From assembly GCF_016650815.1 (NCBI RefSeq), contig NZ_JAEKEZ010000017.1:1-47450 (forward strand): a stretch of 47,450 bases of DNA, written 5' to 3'. Each line of letters opens with the position of its first letter. The first letter of the stretch is position 1. Under the pieces are notes generated by a model, which was not told where the DNA came from, ran no database searches, and was given only the letters and a program-made list of their open reading frames with translations. Source of the stretch: Pseudomonas sp. TH31. Lineage in GTDB: Bacteria; Pseudomonadota; Gammaproteobacteria; Pseudomonadales; Pseudomonadaceae. Positions 9,009 through 18,571 of the stretch are shown in pieces. Both the position numbers and the translations under genes were made by a program.

Positions 9009-10439
9009 AGGGGGGCAAGGCGGGCTGGCGTCTGCGCTCGCGCGATACAATAGCCCGCTGGATCGCTCTGACCACCATTGTCGCCATGCTTACTTCGCTG
9101 GGCTTCAACGCACTGTTCACCCAGTTGGCCGGCGTCTGGGCGTATCCGCCGCTGACCGAGACCGGGTTGCTGGAGAAGGTTGCCTTGCTGAGCAAGCTGA
9201 TTGAGGCGTCACAAGTCGCACAGCGCGAACGCCTGTCCGCCGCAGTCAGTGACAGCACCTTGAACATTAGCTGGCACGCCAGCCGTGAAGAGCTGAATTT
9301 GCCGACGGTCCCCGACGCGGCTCGTCGCACGGCCATACCTCAAGTGCAGCGTCTGTTCAAAACCCCTAGGCGCCGGCTCGAAGCCTATCAACCCAGCGAC
9401 TGGCCACAGCAAAACGGCCACTACGCCTTGCTGGTGCAACTGATCGATGATTCCTGGCTGATGTTCAGCATCTCCTCGCGCAGTTGGGGACTGGGGCAGT
9501 GGCAGCGCAACCTGATTTTGATCGTGCTGGTGCTGCTGTCCACCGGCCTCGTCGCACTGATTGCCACCCGCCGCTTGGCCAAGCCCCTGCAACAATTCGC
9601 CCAAGGCGCCCGACGTTTTGGTGTCGACTTCCGCGCCCCGCCCATCGACCCGGTCGGCCCCCAGGAAATCCGTCAGGCGATCCTCGCGTTCAACGCCATG
9701 CAGGCCCAATTGCAACACTTCATCAAAGACCGCACCCAGATGCTCGCCGCCATCTCCCACGACCTACGCACGCCCCTGACCCGCATGCGCCTGCGCGGCG
9801 AATTCATCGAAGACCCCGAGCAACAGCAACGGCTGTTTCGCGACGTCGACGAGATGCAGGCCATGATTAACGCCAGCCTGGAATTCTTTCGCGACGATGC
9901 CCGACTGGAACAGGCCACGCAGTTCGACCTGGCAGAACTACTGCAGACCATCATCGACGACTACCGCGACCAGTCCATCAACATCACCTTCAGCGGTCCC
10001 CCCACCTGGTCTACTTTGGTCGCCCGCTCGGCCTCAAGCGCGTCATCAGCAACCTGCTGGACAACGCCATAAAATACGCCTGCGACCCGGCCGTTGAACT
10101 ACGCGGGGACGATGAACTGGTGACCGTTCTCGTACTTGACCGCGGGCCGGGGATCCCCGTCGAAAGCCATGAGCAGGTGTTTGCACCGTTCTTCCGACTG
10201 GAACAGTCGCGCAATAAAAGCACCGGTGGTGTGGGGTTGGGGTTGTCGGCGGCAAGAGCGATCGTGTTGGAGCAAGGGGGGCGTTGACCTTGAGCAGTCG
10301 CAAGCTTGGAGGATTGGAGGTGAGGGTGGAGTTGCCGGTGTTGAAGGGGGAGCGGGTTGCTCAACGCGCGGAGCAGGAGTCTCGCGAGGAGGCCGCTCGC
10401 CAGTTGGCGGATGCCGCTGCGAAGCATTTATTGAGGTAA
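9005..10439 (+). CDS. sensor histidine kinase (EnvZ-like), two apparent frameshifts
   Basis: This inner-membrane histidine kinase is partner of the regulator just upstream. It has an N-terminal membrane segment (about residues 20-40), a periplasmic sensor part, a second membrane segment (LILIVLVLLSTGLVALI, about 168-185), a HAMP region, and the HisKA box ISHDLRTPLTRMRL with the phosphorylated His. As written the frame ends at 10072. One missing C in the run 9998-10003 restores LVYFGRPLGLKRVISNLLDNAIKYA (N box). One missing G in 10276-10281 restores GLSAARAIVLEQGGALTLSSR (G2 box). The protein then ends at TAA 10437-10439. DRGPGIP (G1) and FRLEQSR lie in the restored part. Both repairs are needed for a working ATPase domain. 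Confidence 0.85.
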
Positions 10440-10685
10440 TCGATGATGTTGGACGCGTAGTTATGGATTTGCCTGCGCAGGAGGGTGTTAATGAAGAGGG
10501 CGGCGCGCTTTTAAGTCAGCAGTACGCTGCAATCGCTTCGGCACCGCCTACCGCGAGCACTGCTACTCAGTTGCATGATTCTAAGGCCCCACCCCGGCGG
10601 CGGCATTGGTTCCGCACACCATGAATGAAACCATGTCATCCATGGTGTGAGCGGGGTGACTAGTAGTTTGGCTACATCAGGTTAT
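10440..10685. other. gene-poor gap after the kinase
   Basis: There are 246 bases between the kinase and the convergent D,D-carboxypeptidase gene. A short open frame (ATG 10462 to TGA 10622-10624, about 53 residues) has no ribosome site and no recognisable motif. CATGGTGTGAGCGG near 10641 and CACACCATGAATG near 10615 form a short inverted repeat, but no clear terminator is seen. Confidence 0.3.
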
Positions 10686-11852
10686 TCAAAACAGACTTTT
10701 GAAAAGAAGAACCAGGCTGTCCCAAAACCGCACTAAGAAATTCGCTTCTTTAATTTCCTCGAGCGCTGTAACCGGGATCTCTCGCAATAGTTGACCATCC
10801 AGGCTCACCTTCATGAGTCCCACTTGTTGACCCATGGCGATTGGGGCGGATAGTGGTTGAGGGATATCAAACTGCGTTTCGATATTTGCTTCTGATCCTG
10901 CAGGTACTGCAACAGCAGACGGAGCAATGCCAAGTTTGATGAAGCCCTTTTCACCCTTCCATATTTTCATGGTTTCATATGTGCTGCCCTCGATATCGAG
11001 CCTGACGGCACTGTAGGCGCGGAAGCCCCAGTTCAATAGTTTCTGGGTCTCATCAGCTCTCTTCCTGTCACTCGCTGCGCCAAGTACCACGGCAACGATT
11101 CGCCGCTTGCCATAATGACCAAAGCTCTTGGTGGCCGATGCCACGAGGCAATATCCAGCGGCGTCCGTGTGGCCGGTCTTCAAGCCCTCTACGGAGGAAT
11201 CACGGAACAGCAGCCGGTTCCGATTGGTGCCGTTGGAAGATGGAGTGCCGGGGTAGTAATAATGCTTGATAGAGAAGTAGTGAGAATACTCAGGAAAATC
11301 CTGAAGGACTCTGACGCCCATTATGGCCAGGTCGTGTGCCGTGGTCAGGTGTCCAGGCGTCGGCAACCCTTCTGGATTTTTGAACGTCGTGCTGCTCATC
11401 CCCAGTAAGCGCGCCTGGGCGTTCATCGTGGATACAAATCCATCTGTAGTGCCACCTAACGTTTCTGCTAGAAGATTGGTAGCGTCGTTGCCGGACTGCA
11501 CAAGCATGCCCTTGATGAGGTCGTCCACCGGCACCTGCATTCGGGTGTCGATGTACATACTCGAGCCTGGCTTCCTCCAAACCGTATCGCTAACTGCTAT
11601 CCGCTGGTCCAGGGCAATCCTGTTCTCTTTGAGAGCCTGGAACACCAGATAGGCGGTCATCAACTTTGTGGTTGAGGCGGGTTCGACGCGGACATTCGGA
11701 TCGCGGGCGGCGAGAATTTGTCCGGAGTCGACGTCTACCAGAATATAACTTCTTGCTTCGATAGAGGGGGGAGGAGGTGCGCGGAGGGCGGCGGAAGCCC
11801 AGGGAGATGCAACGAAAGTAATGTAACAGAAAAGCGTAAGTATCGACTTCAC
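10686..11852 (-). CDS. D-alanyl-D-alanine carboxypeptidase (PBP5/6 family)
   Basis: This 388-residue secreted low-molecular-weight penicillin-binding protein trims the terminal D-Ala of peptidoglycan pentapeptides in the periplasm. It has a signal peptide (about residues 1-21), then a peptidase S11 domain with all three catalytic motifs: STTK at 60-63, SGN at 120-122 and KTGHT at 225. A PBP5 C-terminal beta domain follows. The last residues (NFLVRFWDSLVLLFKSLF) form an amphipathic helix that anchors the protein to the inner membrane. Pseudomonads normally carry another copy (dacA) elsewhere with rlpA and lipB. The isolated setting beside an FtsI paralogue suggests this is an accessory copy (inference). 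Confidence 0.92.
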   Translation of the reverse strand: MKSILTLFCYITFVASPWASAALRAPPPPSIEARSYILVDVDSGQILAARDPNVRVEPASTTKLMTAYLVFQALKENRIALDQRIAVSDTVWRKPGSSMYIDTRMQVPVDDLIKGMLVQSGNDATNLLAETLGGTTDGFVSTMNAQARLLGMSSTTFKNPEGLPTPGHLTTAHDLAIMGVRVLQDFPEYSHYFSIKHYYYPGTPSSNGTNRNRLLFRDSSVEGLKTGHTDAAGYCLVASATKSFGHYGKRRIVAVVLGAASDRKRADETQKLLNWGFRAYSAVRLDIEGSTYETMKIWKGEKGFIKLGIAPSAVAVPAGSEANIETQFDIPQPLSAPIAMGQQVGLMKVSLDGQLLREIPVTALEEIKEANFLVRFWDSLVLLFKSLF

Positions 11853-12259
11853 AATAACCCTTAATTCATAAACTGCGTTTGCGGTTTTGATCGGTGTCTG
11901 ATTTTCGGCAATGCATGTTCACCTCCGATGGCATCGGGCCCAAGACCGTCGAAAAATTATTTTGTGAGACCAAGGCTGAACTCAATCCATCTGCAACTCG
12001 GTGACTCAATACTTATCTAAGGCAAATAAACCGCCTTCAATTGACGGCAGAGGCAGCTAGTCACGTCCGTTTTTGGCCAAGGTGGTGTAATAATTTTTTT
12101 GGCCCGATTTGAAGGTTCGAATAGGAGCGAAAGCCGCGTCTCTACGCACATTTCAGGTCTACTGAGTAACGAAGGACCGGCAGATTTTACGTAGCAACGC
12201 AGACTTTAAAGCGAACTGGTTCTCCTCGGTTAGATAACCAGTAGCCTATGTCGATAACT
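11853..12259. other. intergenic region holding a decayed MITE-like copy
   Basis: There are 407 bases between the carboxypeptidase and the LprI-family gene. No coding frame is convincing. Bases 12136-12212 match the inside of the inverted-repeat element at 20784-20940 (shared blocks TCTACGCA, GGCAGATTT, ACGTAGC), but the terminal repeats are gone. The stretch near 12000-12060 is AT-richer. Confidence 0.45.
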
Positions 12260-12760
12260 TCAGTCGGAAAGTTGTTCCGTTCTCCATCGCATTAAATCGA
12301 CTTTGCAGGAACTTAATATATCTCCAGCGCCCGAGCCTCCCATCGCGGAGTCAGCTTCCCACTGACACTGCGCATCCTTGAACTTCTCAAAAACCTTCTG
12401 AGAGGCGAGCAGCGAGGCAAGGGCTTTGGCCGTCGCACTCGAATCGATTTCCTTTGTCTGGGCTTCCAGTTTTTTGTAGGCGATATTCATTTGTGACGTG
12501 ACTTCGCGAGTCTTATTCTCAAGGCAAGGCTGCAACGCAGTCCGGGGCTGATCGCCAATGGTGTTGTAGCAGTCGTTCAATGCTCCAGCATGAGCATCGC
12601 TGGTCACTGCAATTTTTGCTGCGGTGGTAGTCGGCGTAGCTGCCATATTGACCGCACCATTTGTGATTGGATTCACATCAGGTTTCGCGGGTATTTGAGC
12701 AAATGCCGTACCGATGCCAAATGAAGTCGCTACAACGACTCCAAAAATGGTTTTTCTCAT
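12260..12760 (-). CDS. LprI-family (DUF1311) periplasmic protein
   Basis: This 166-residue secreted protein has a signal peptide (MRKTIFGVVVATSFGIGTAFA). The C-terminal 85 residues fit the DUF1311/lysozyme-inhibitor LprI-like domain, with paired cysteines (DCYNT...PCLENKT, AQCQWEAD...SCKVDLMRWR) and a helical core (MNIAYKKLEAQTKEI). Some family members inhibit lysozyme; this is family knowledge and not shown here. Between the signal and the domain is a Thr/Ala-rich linker. It lies on the same strand between two penicillin-binding protein genes, which suggests a cell-wall role. Confidence 0.75.
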   Translation of the reverse strand: MRKTIFGVVVATSFGIGTAFAQIPAKPDVNPITNGAVNMAATPTTTAAKIAVTSDAHAGALNDCYNTIGDQPRTALQPCLENKTREVTSQMNIAYKKLEAQTKEIDSSATAKALASLLASQKVFEKFKDAQCQWEADSAMGGSGAGDILSSCKVDLMRWRTEQLSD

Positions 12761-13062
12761 GTTATCTATCCTTTTGAAAGCATTTATCGAGGAGGGGGAC
12801 GCAACACTGAATGCTCGGCCGATTGTGTACTACGTGCGCAGGGTCAGGCAGATTGAAGTGTGTCGTTCCCAGGGTCTCAGACCTTTATGACAATACCTCG
12901 GGGATGCTATTCAGCGCCGGTAAAAAACGAGTGCCAGCCACATTCGACTGACGCCTGCAATTATTGAGTGGAGAAGAGAGAAACTGTTGTACTCGTTCAA
13001 TCTTGAAGATTACATCTCAACCGACCACCTTCCTTGACCCGTTGCTTGCCTAGAATGCCGGC
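12761..13062. other. intergenic region upstream of the LprI-family gene
   Basis: There are 302 bases without a gene. The first 110 bases should hold the promoter of the minus-strand LprI-family gene. No terminator with a T tail is obvious for the FtsI paralogue that ends at 13063. Confidence 0.3.
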
Positions 13063-14778
13063 TCAGCCCTGTATGGCTGGCAGAATTTGACTTTGATCAC
13101 TCGGTACATTTCTGATACGAAGGACGTCTTCGAGTACTTCCTTGAAAATCGGTGCTGCAATCGCTCCCCCGAAGTAACCTTTGGCGGTGGGCTCATCCAC
13201 TAGAACGGCCATGATGAACTCAGGGGCATTGGCGGGGGCGATGCCCACGAACATGGCCCTGTATGTATTGCTGTGATATCCACCACCGGAGGCCTTGCGT
13301 GAGGTCCCGCTTTTGCCCGCTATTGCATAACCTTTAATGGCTGCGCGCTTTCCGCCTGCTCCAGGTCCATCTACTGCGTGCACCAGCATGTCCAGAATAC
13401 TGTTGGCAACGTCCGAGCTCATGACTTTGCGCGACGGATGAGTCTTGCCTTTAATTATCGATAATGGAATCAGGTTTCCATCATTTGCAAACACGGTATA
13501 GGCCTGAACCAATTGAGCCAGATTGACAGATAAACTGTACCCGTATGAAAGGCTCGCGGTGGCGATATCTGGCCATACTCTCCTGGTTGGAACAGACCCG
13601 ACACTTTCGCCAGGAAAGTAGATCGAGGTGTTATTTCCGAATCCAAGCTCCAGGAGCAATCGCGAAATGACTGCGCCACCTGTCGGTATTGCGACCTTGC
13701 TCATGCCAACATTTGAAGAGCGACGAATGATTCCTGCTAGATCTAATTGGTTATCCCTTCCCACATCACGAATGGTATAACCATTAATCTTAACGAAACC
13801 TGGCGCTATCTGAATAATGGCGTTTTTGTCAACGATGCCTGCCGTTAAAACGGCGGCCATGCTGAAGGGTTTAATGACTGAGCCAGGCTCATACACATCG
13901 GTAAATACACGATTTCGAATGACGCTCGCGCTGAAGCTTTTACGTGCGTTGGGGTTGAATGAAGGTACCGTTGATAAGGCTAGTATCTCCCCTGTTTTGG
14001 CTTCTATAAGAATGGCACTTGCCGATTGGGCTGCATTGTCTTTAAGTGCTTTCCATAGTGCTTTTTCGACGTAGTACTGAAGGGTTGAGTCAATTGTTAA
14101 ATATAGATCTTCTCCTGGGGTGATAGGTTTACGTACCAGTATTTCGCTGGTGACACGCTTGCGCAAATTCAAGGTAAGTTCTTCAAGCCCAGGCGTTCCG
14201 GAAAGTTGATGATCATACATTAACTCGATGCCTTCAATGCCTGTCTGGTCAATGTTGGTGAAGCCTAATGTCTGAGCCAACATCGAAGATTGCGGATAGA
14301 ATCGCTTGTACTCCTGGCGTTCATACACACCGGGAATAGATAATTTTATGACTTCGTTTGCGACCGCTGGATCAACCCTTCTGGCTAAATAAGCGAACGA
14401 TTTGCCTTGGGCGTTCAATGCCAAATGGCTAATCAATGAAGCATCAATATCAAGATGCTCGCTCAGTATGACTACCTGCTGTTGAGTTGGGACGAACTGT
14501 TTAGGGTTCACCCACAAGGTGCTCACGGGTGTGGATACCGCCAAGGGCTCATTGAATCGGTCAAATATAGTGCCGCGGACGGGAACTGTTTCAATCAGCC
14601 GCGTTGAACGTTTACGCCCTTCGTTATTCAAGAACTCATGAGAAAAAATCGTAAGATAAGTAATTCTCGCTACAAGCACCATGACGAGGGAACAAAAAAT
14701 GGCTAGCACTATCATAAATCTTGGGTTTCGTGTTAAGAGACTCATACAGCTTTTTTGACCCTGTACGTGCGTCGGCAT
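13063..14778 (-). CDS. FtsI/PBP3 paralogue (class B penicillin-binding protein)
   Basis: This peptidoglycan D,D-transpeptidase has a single N-terminal membrane segment (about residues 22-45), a PBP dimer domain (VRGTIFDRFNEPLAVS) and a transpeptidase domain. The catalytic motifs are GSVIK with Ser300, SSN at 354-356 and KSGT at 489. Its length of 571 is close to FtsI. The start could be the inner ATG at 14745 (MSLLTRNPRF), which gives a cytoplasmic tail more like other FtsI proteins; neither start has a strong ribosome site. It is not in a division and cell wall (mra) cluster, so it is likely an accessory septal PBP of the PBP3x kind (inference). Base composition is lower in GC than its neighbours, consistent with transfer. 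Confidence 0.9.
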   Translation of the reverse strand: MPTHVQGQKSCMSLLTRNPRFMIVLAIFCSLVMVLVARITYLTIFSHEFLNNEGRKRSTRLIETVPVRGTIFDRFNEPLAVSTPVSTLWVNPKQFVPTQQQVVILSEHLDIDASLISHLALNAQGKSFAYLARRVDPAVANEVIKLSIPGVYERQEYKRFYPQSSMLAQTLGFTNIDQTGIEGIELMYDHQLSGTPGLEELTLNLRKRVTSEILVRKPITPGEDLYLTIDSTLQYYVEKALWKALKDNAAQSASAILIEAKTGEILALSTVPSFNPNARKSFSASVIRNRVFTDVYEPGSVIKPFSMAAVLTAGIVDKNAIIQIAPGFVKINGYTIRDVGRDNQLDLAGIIRRSSNVGMSKVAIPTGGAVISRLLLELGFGNNTSIYFPGESVGSVPTRRVWPDIATASLSYGYSLSVNLAQLVQAYTVFANDGNLIPLSIIKGKTHPSRKVMSSDVANSILDMLVHAVDGPGAGGKRAAIKGYAIAGKSGTSRKASGGGYHSNTYRAMFVGIAPANAPEFIMAVLVDEPTAKGYFGGAIAAPIFKEVLEDVLRIRNVPSDQSQILPAIQG

Positions 14779-14919
14779 ATAAGCCTAACGGACTTAGTGC
14801 TATTTTGCTTTGTAATATTTTGAAATGATATCTCTATTAGGATTGATCTAGTGGTAGTTGGTCTGGTGTTGGATTTTTTATTAAGGTTTAGGCCGTTCCT
14901 GATACCGATCTCAAAGATA

Positions 14920-15035
14920 TTATTGGCTGTCTGGATTAGGAATAGCGCTTCATGGTGGGTAACAAAAAGACTTATTGCAAGAGCATATTTTAGCTCGCGG
15001 TGTTGCTTTTTAAGCAACAGAGCCGCTACTGAGTA
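14920..15035 (+). repeat. diverged second copy of the LysR/MFS intergenic region
   Basis: This stretch repeats, in the same orientation, the region 18450-18555 between the MFS and LysR genes. Shared blocks include ATTGGCTG, CTGGATTAGGA, GCGCTTCAT / CCGCTTCAT, AACAAAA, ATTGCAA, GTTGCTTTTT and AGCAACAGA. It contains the palindrome TTGCTTTTTAAGCAA at 15003-15017. No LysR gene follows it here, so it appears to be a fossil promoter region. Confidence 0.75.
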
Positions 15036-15586
15036 GGATTGATCATAAAATAAAAAAATCCGTGCAATCGCCCTGTTTTTTACATGGCTCATATCAGTGT
15101 GTAACCGGCCACCGGCATCCGTTCTGTCAGAGCCTGCTTCACGACCTTTTAGACACGCCCACGGCACGACGGGGAAAGACAGGGCAGCGGGTCATAAGTC
15201 GCTATCGAGCATGGACTTAGTGCGCGAGAAGGGTGGATGCGACGTAGATCAAAACTATCCAGAAGCGATTCCACCTTTCAATAGTGGGTGGAATCGCTTT
15301 TGCCAGGCATGTAAGGTTACGTTGTCAGGGGCGGTGTTTCAGCCATCGTACATTGAGTACATTGAAGTGCGCTCAGCGGTGTATGGGGCTGGCTGAATAA
15401 CTCAAGCCGGGTTGTCCACATTCAGTTGTACTCGTCCCGGCCTGGACAGGTTATGCCGCGGTACTTATGAGATTTTCGTCGCGATACTGAAACTTTCAGT
15501 CAGGTATTTTGATGCGTAAGCCGCCGTTCGGAAGCCATCAATGCCTATGTTATTGCTCTTGGAAAAAGCGGCGATTGGGTAAGCGG
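15036..15586. other. gene-less stretch of 550 bases
   Basis: No convincing gene. The plus frame at 15097-15396 lacks a ribosome site and any known motif. The only clear signal is the terminator-like hairpin at 15262-15301. An unannotated small RNA ending at that hairpin is possible but unsupported by other evidence. Confidence 0.4.
15262..15301 (+). terminator. strong Rho-independent terminator without an obvious gene
   Basis: AAGCGATTCCACC and GGTGGAATCGCTT form a perfect 13-bp stem with an 11-base loop, followed by TTT. No protein gene on the plus strand ends here. The stem is long enough to act on either strand and could also block minus-strand transcription coming from the M81 operon. 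Confidence 0.75.
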
Positions 15587-17089
15587 TCAGGCTTGCTTAT
15601 CGAACGGTTTGCCCATGGGGCTGGTACGAAGGCCTATGGCAAGGTTTTTCCAGGGTAAATCCGCAGGGTCGGCAATCATCGGTCCAGGTGCTTTCGCGAC
15701 GAGCACGGCGTGCGCCATCGCTTGAAAGTCGGCGCGGAAATGGACAGAACTTTTGTTGACCAGGATTTTCATTTTTTCCGGTTCAATGCCCACCATCCGG
15801 TACAGATTTCTATCAAGCATCTGGGTTTTTCCGGAGCTCACACCTACCAGGACGCCCTCAATTTTCAGGCACGCCGCAGGCCCTACATCCACCCGCATGC
15901 CGTTCATCATCGGGCCGTCGAGCTGGCAACACCCGTCGGATAGGGATACGACCTCGAAGCGGCCGGCCAATGGTGCGTCGCCTGGAGTCATCGATTGCCC
16001 TCCCAGCGCCATCTCTACGCAAGCGCCTACACCTGCACGATGGGCCTTGGCCACAGCCGCCGGATCAAATATCAACCCTATCGCTGCTTGCGTCGCACCA
16101 TGCTTCAACAGCGCCCGTAGCATGCCCATGGTGTTGGAGTCTCCCCCTGCGCCAGGATTGTCCTGGGTGTCGGCAATCACCACGGGGCAATCGGCAGACG
16201 CCGATAAACGCATCGCTTCGATCACCGCATCATCAGGCGAAAGAAACTGAACTTTCCAATGCGTCTCTTCATCGACCATTTTTTGATATAGCTGCTGAAC
16301 TGCGTCCTCAACCGCTTTCTCGTCAGTCCCATATCCCCACACCACGGGACCACACTCCGGGAAGTCAGCTGCAGGAAAACCTGGCGCAAACGATAAGGAG
16401 AGGACCTCACTACTTTCCAGCGATTCCAGCTGCTCATACACACCAATGGCAGGTTCAAGCAGGGTGCACATCGAATTGATCGGAATCAGGAAGGGTAGCC
16501 GTTTCGAAACGCGCTTCAATTCACACCTGTTTTCGAGCAGCCAGGAGAGGAGAGCGGCCGCTTTGGCACCGGTGGCAGCCATATCGACATGGGGGTAGGT
16601 TCGGAAGGCGACCAATGCATTGCTGTTGGCAAACATGAGCTCAGTAACGTTCGCATGCAGGTCAAGGGAAGCGACGATTGGGACGTCGTGGCCGACTATG
16701 TCTCTCAGCCGTTTCAAGAGCGTGCCCTCACCGTCGTCGACATGTTCTGCAACCATGGCACCGTGCAGATCCAGATAGACCGCATCGACCTGCTCGCGAC
16801 GTGCCGCTATCAGGATTTCTTCACTGATGCGCTCGAATGCATCCTCGGTGACATGGGCTGACGGACTTGCGCCTGCCCAAATAATTGGTACGAGTTCGTA
16901 AGCGAGTTTTTCTGCTGCGAGGATAAAACCGCCAATGGGCAGGTTAATGTCCCGCATAGCAAGAACATCCACCCCTCGTGCCATTTGTGGGAACCCTTCA
17001 CCGCGCTCGAAGTTACTGTAGTGAGCTTTGGAGGGAGCGAACGTGTTGGTTTCGTGCTGGAAACCAGCGATCAAGACTCGAACTTTCAT
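15587..17089 (-). CDS. M81 family metallopeptidase (MlrC-like)
   Basis: This 500-residue cytoplasmic protein has the M81 N-terminal domain (VLIAGFQHETNTFAPSKAHY, then YLDLHGAMVAEH and SLDLHANVTELM with likely metal-binding His/Asp residues) and the MlrC C-terminal domain (DTQDNPGAGGDSNTMGMLRALL). MlrC cleaves linear microcystin peptides in sphingomonads; homologues in pseudomonads have unknown substrates. An AGGAG site precedes the ATG. It lies 29 bases after the MFS transporter gene on the same strand, so the transporter may import its substrate. A divergent LysR gene probably controls both. Confidence 0.88.
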   Translation of the reverse strand: MKVRVLIAGFQHETNTFAPSKAHYSNFERGEGFPQMARGVDVLAMRDINLPIGGFILAAEKLAYELVPIIWAGASPSAHVTEDAFERISEEILIAARREQVDAVYLDLHGAMVAEHVDDGEGTLLKRLRDIVGHDVPIVASLDLHANVTELMFANSNALVAFRTYPHVDMAATGAKAAALLSWLLENRCELKRVSKRLPFLIPINSMCTLLEPAIGVYEQLESLESSEVLSLSFAPGFPAADFPECGPVVWGYGTDEKAVEDAVQQLYQKMVDEETHWKVQFLSPDDAVIEAMRLSASADCPVVIADTQDNPGAGGDSNTMGMLRALLKHGATQAAIGLIFDPAAVAKAHRAGVGACVEMALGGQSMTPGDAPLAGRFEVVSLSDGCCQLDGPMMNGMRVDVGPAACLKIEGVLVGVSSGKTQMLDRNLYRMVGIEPEKMKILVNKSSVHFRADFQAMAHAVLVAKAPGPMIADPADLPWKNLAIGLRTSPMGKPFDKQA

Positions 17090-17118
17090 AAGACCTGCTC
17101 CTTTCTTGTCGTTTTAAT

Positions 17119-18420
17119 TCAGTGCGCCGGGATGGGGTTTGGCTGGCGGAAAGGCAGGCGGTTGGCGGCCAGTAATATCGAGCCAAGCAACAGCAGCGCA
17201 GCCATGACGAGTAGTCCTGCTTGTGTGCTGCCGGTCAGGGTTTTGGCATATCCCATGATCGTTGGGCTGAAGAAGCCACCCGTCAATCCAATGGTGTTGA
17301 TCAGTGCAATGCCACCTGCTGCCGAGTCGCCCTTGAGGTGCTGGGATGGGAGGGTCCAGAAGATCGTGTAGGCAACCCAGACCGTTGCCGTTGCGATAGT
17401 CAGGCAAATCATGGAAATGACCAGATGTCCGCTGAAGATCGTAGATGCGGCCAAAAACAGCGCGGCGAGCAATGCGGGAACAGCGGTATGCCAGCGACGT
17501 TCATTGAGTCGGTCAGACCGACGACTGAAGACCTGCATGGCGATGGCGGCGAGAATGTAGGGTATGGCTGAATAAAGGCCTATCTGCAGTATGTCGGTGA
17601 CGCCGGCTTCGCGAATGATCGTGGGGAGCCAGAACCCCAGGGTGTAGATGCCGCAAATAAGACAGAAATAAGCCGCCGCCATTAGGTAAACCCGTGGGTC
17701 TTTCGCGACTTGCCTGAACGAATGGTGTTGAGCACCCGCACGGGCAAGATTTTCAGTGACCAGCTGTTTTTCTTCGAGCGTCAGCCATTTTGCATCTGAC
17801 GGACGATCAGGAAGGAACCACAGCGCCATGATCCCCAGCAGCACGCAAGGCACGCCTTCGATCAGGAACATCCATTGCCAACCGGCCATGGACGCTGTGG
17901 TGTGAAATGAGCTCATGACCCAGGCGGAAAGAGGTCCGCCGAAAATGCCGGCAAGGGGTGCTGCGAGCATGACAGTAGCCATGACACGCGCCATGCGATC
18001 CTGTCCGTACCAATACGTGAGATAAAAGATCATGCCCGGCGCAAAGCCGGCCTCAAACACGCCCAGCAAGAAGCGCAAGATATAAAACGACGTTTCACTT
18101 TTGACGAGAAACATGCAAGCGGAGGTTAAACCCCAAAGAATCAGAATGCGGCTAAACGTCTTCCTGGCCCCGATTTTAGGGAGCAGTAAGTTGCTGGGTA
18201 TTTCAAACAACGCATAACCGATGAAAAAGATACCTGCGCCCAATCCATAGACTGCGTCTGAGAAGCCTAAATCACTTTGCATCTGCAATTTGGCGAAGCC
18301 GATGTTGATGCGATCAAGGTAGGCAAAGATATAGCAGATCAATAGAAAGGGCAGGATGCGCCAGCTTATTTTTTTATAGAGCGCCGCTTTTAACTCGATC
18401 TTATTTTTATTCATATTCAA
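17119..18420 (-). CDS. MFS transporter, anion:cation symporter type
   Basis: This is an inner-membrane secondary transporter of about 433 residues with 12 predicted membrane helices. The N-terminal signature CYIFAYLDRINIGFAK is the conserved D-R-x-N-x-G motif of the ACS family (organic anion/proton symport, such as tartrate, glucarate and phthalate carriers). The loop GIFFIGYALFEIPSNLLL also fits. Two in-frame ATGs lie six bases apart (18420 and 18414); neither has a strong ribosome site. It is the first gene of an operon with the M81 peptidase and is divergent from the LysR gene at 18572. The substrate is unknown; a peptide-derived or carboxylate compound is my guess. Confidence 0.9.
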   Translation of the reverse strand: MNMNKNKIELKAALYKKISWRILPFLLICYIFAYLDRINIGFAKLQMQSDLGFSDAVYGLGAGIFFIGYALFEIPSNLLLPKIGARKTFSRILILWGLTSACMFLVKSETSFYILRFLLGVFEAGFAPGMIFYLTYWYGQDRMARVMATVMLAAPLAGIFGGPLSAWVMSSFHTTASMAGWQWMFLIEGVPCVLLGIMALWFLPDRPSDAKWLTLEEKQLVTENLARAGAQHHSFRQVAKDPRVYLMAAAYFCLICGIYTLGFWLPTIIREAGVTDILQIGLYSAIPYILAAIAMQVFSRRSDRLNERRWHTAVPALLAALFLAASTIFSGHLVISMICLTIATATVWVAYTIFWTLPSQHLKGDSAAGGIALINTIGLTGGFFSPTIMGYAKTLTGSTQAGLLVMAALLLLGSILLAANRLPFRQPNPIPAH

Positions 18421-18500
18421 TCGGATTAATTCCGACCTCCGAGAACGTATTGGCTGCCTGGATTAGGATGGCCGCTTCATCGTGGATAACAAAAGCATTT

Positions 18501-18544
18501 GTTGCAATAGCAACTTTTAATCAATAGTGTTGCTTTTTGAGCAA
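18501..18544. promoter_or_regulatory. candidate LysR operator pair
   Basis: Two short palindromes lie between the divergent MFS and LysR genes: GTTGCAATAGCAAC (18501-18514) and TTGCTTTTTGAGCAA (18530-18544). Both have the GTTGC/GCAAC core and a T-N11-A shape typical of LysR-type regulator sites. The second is conserved at 15003-15017 in the duplicated region. Confidence 0.55.
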
Positions 18545-18571
18545 CAGAATCACTACGGAGGACACTCGACC

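Noticed and set aside
10136..10624. 162-codon frame at the end of the kinase
   Set aside because: It begins in the wrong frame of the ATPase domain; repairing the C run at 9998-10003 and the G run at 10276-10281 gives the kinase C-terminus instead.
15097..15396. 99-codon frame in the gene-less stretch
   Set aside because: No ribosome site or motif, and it runs through the terminator hairpin at 15262-15301.
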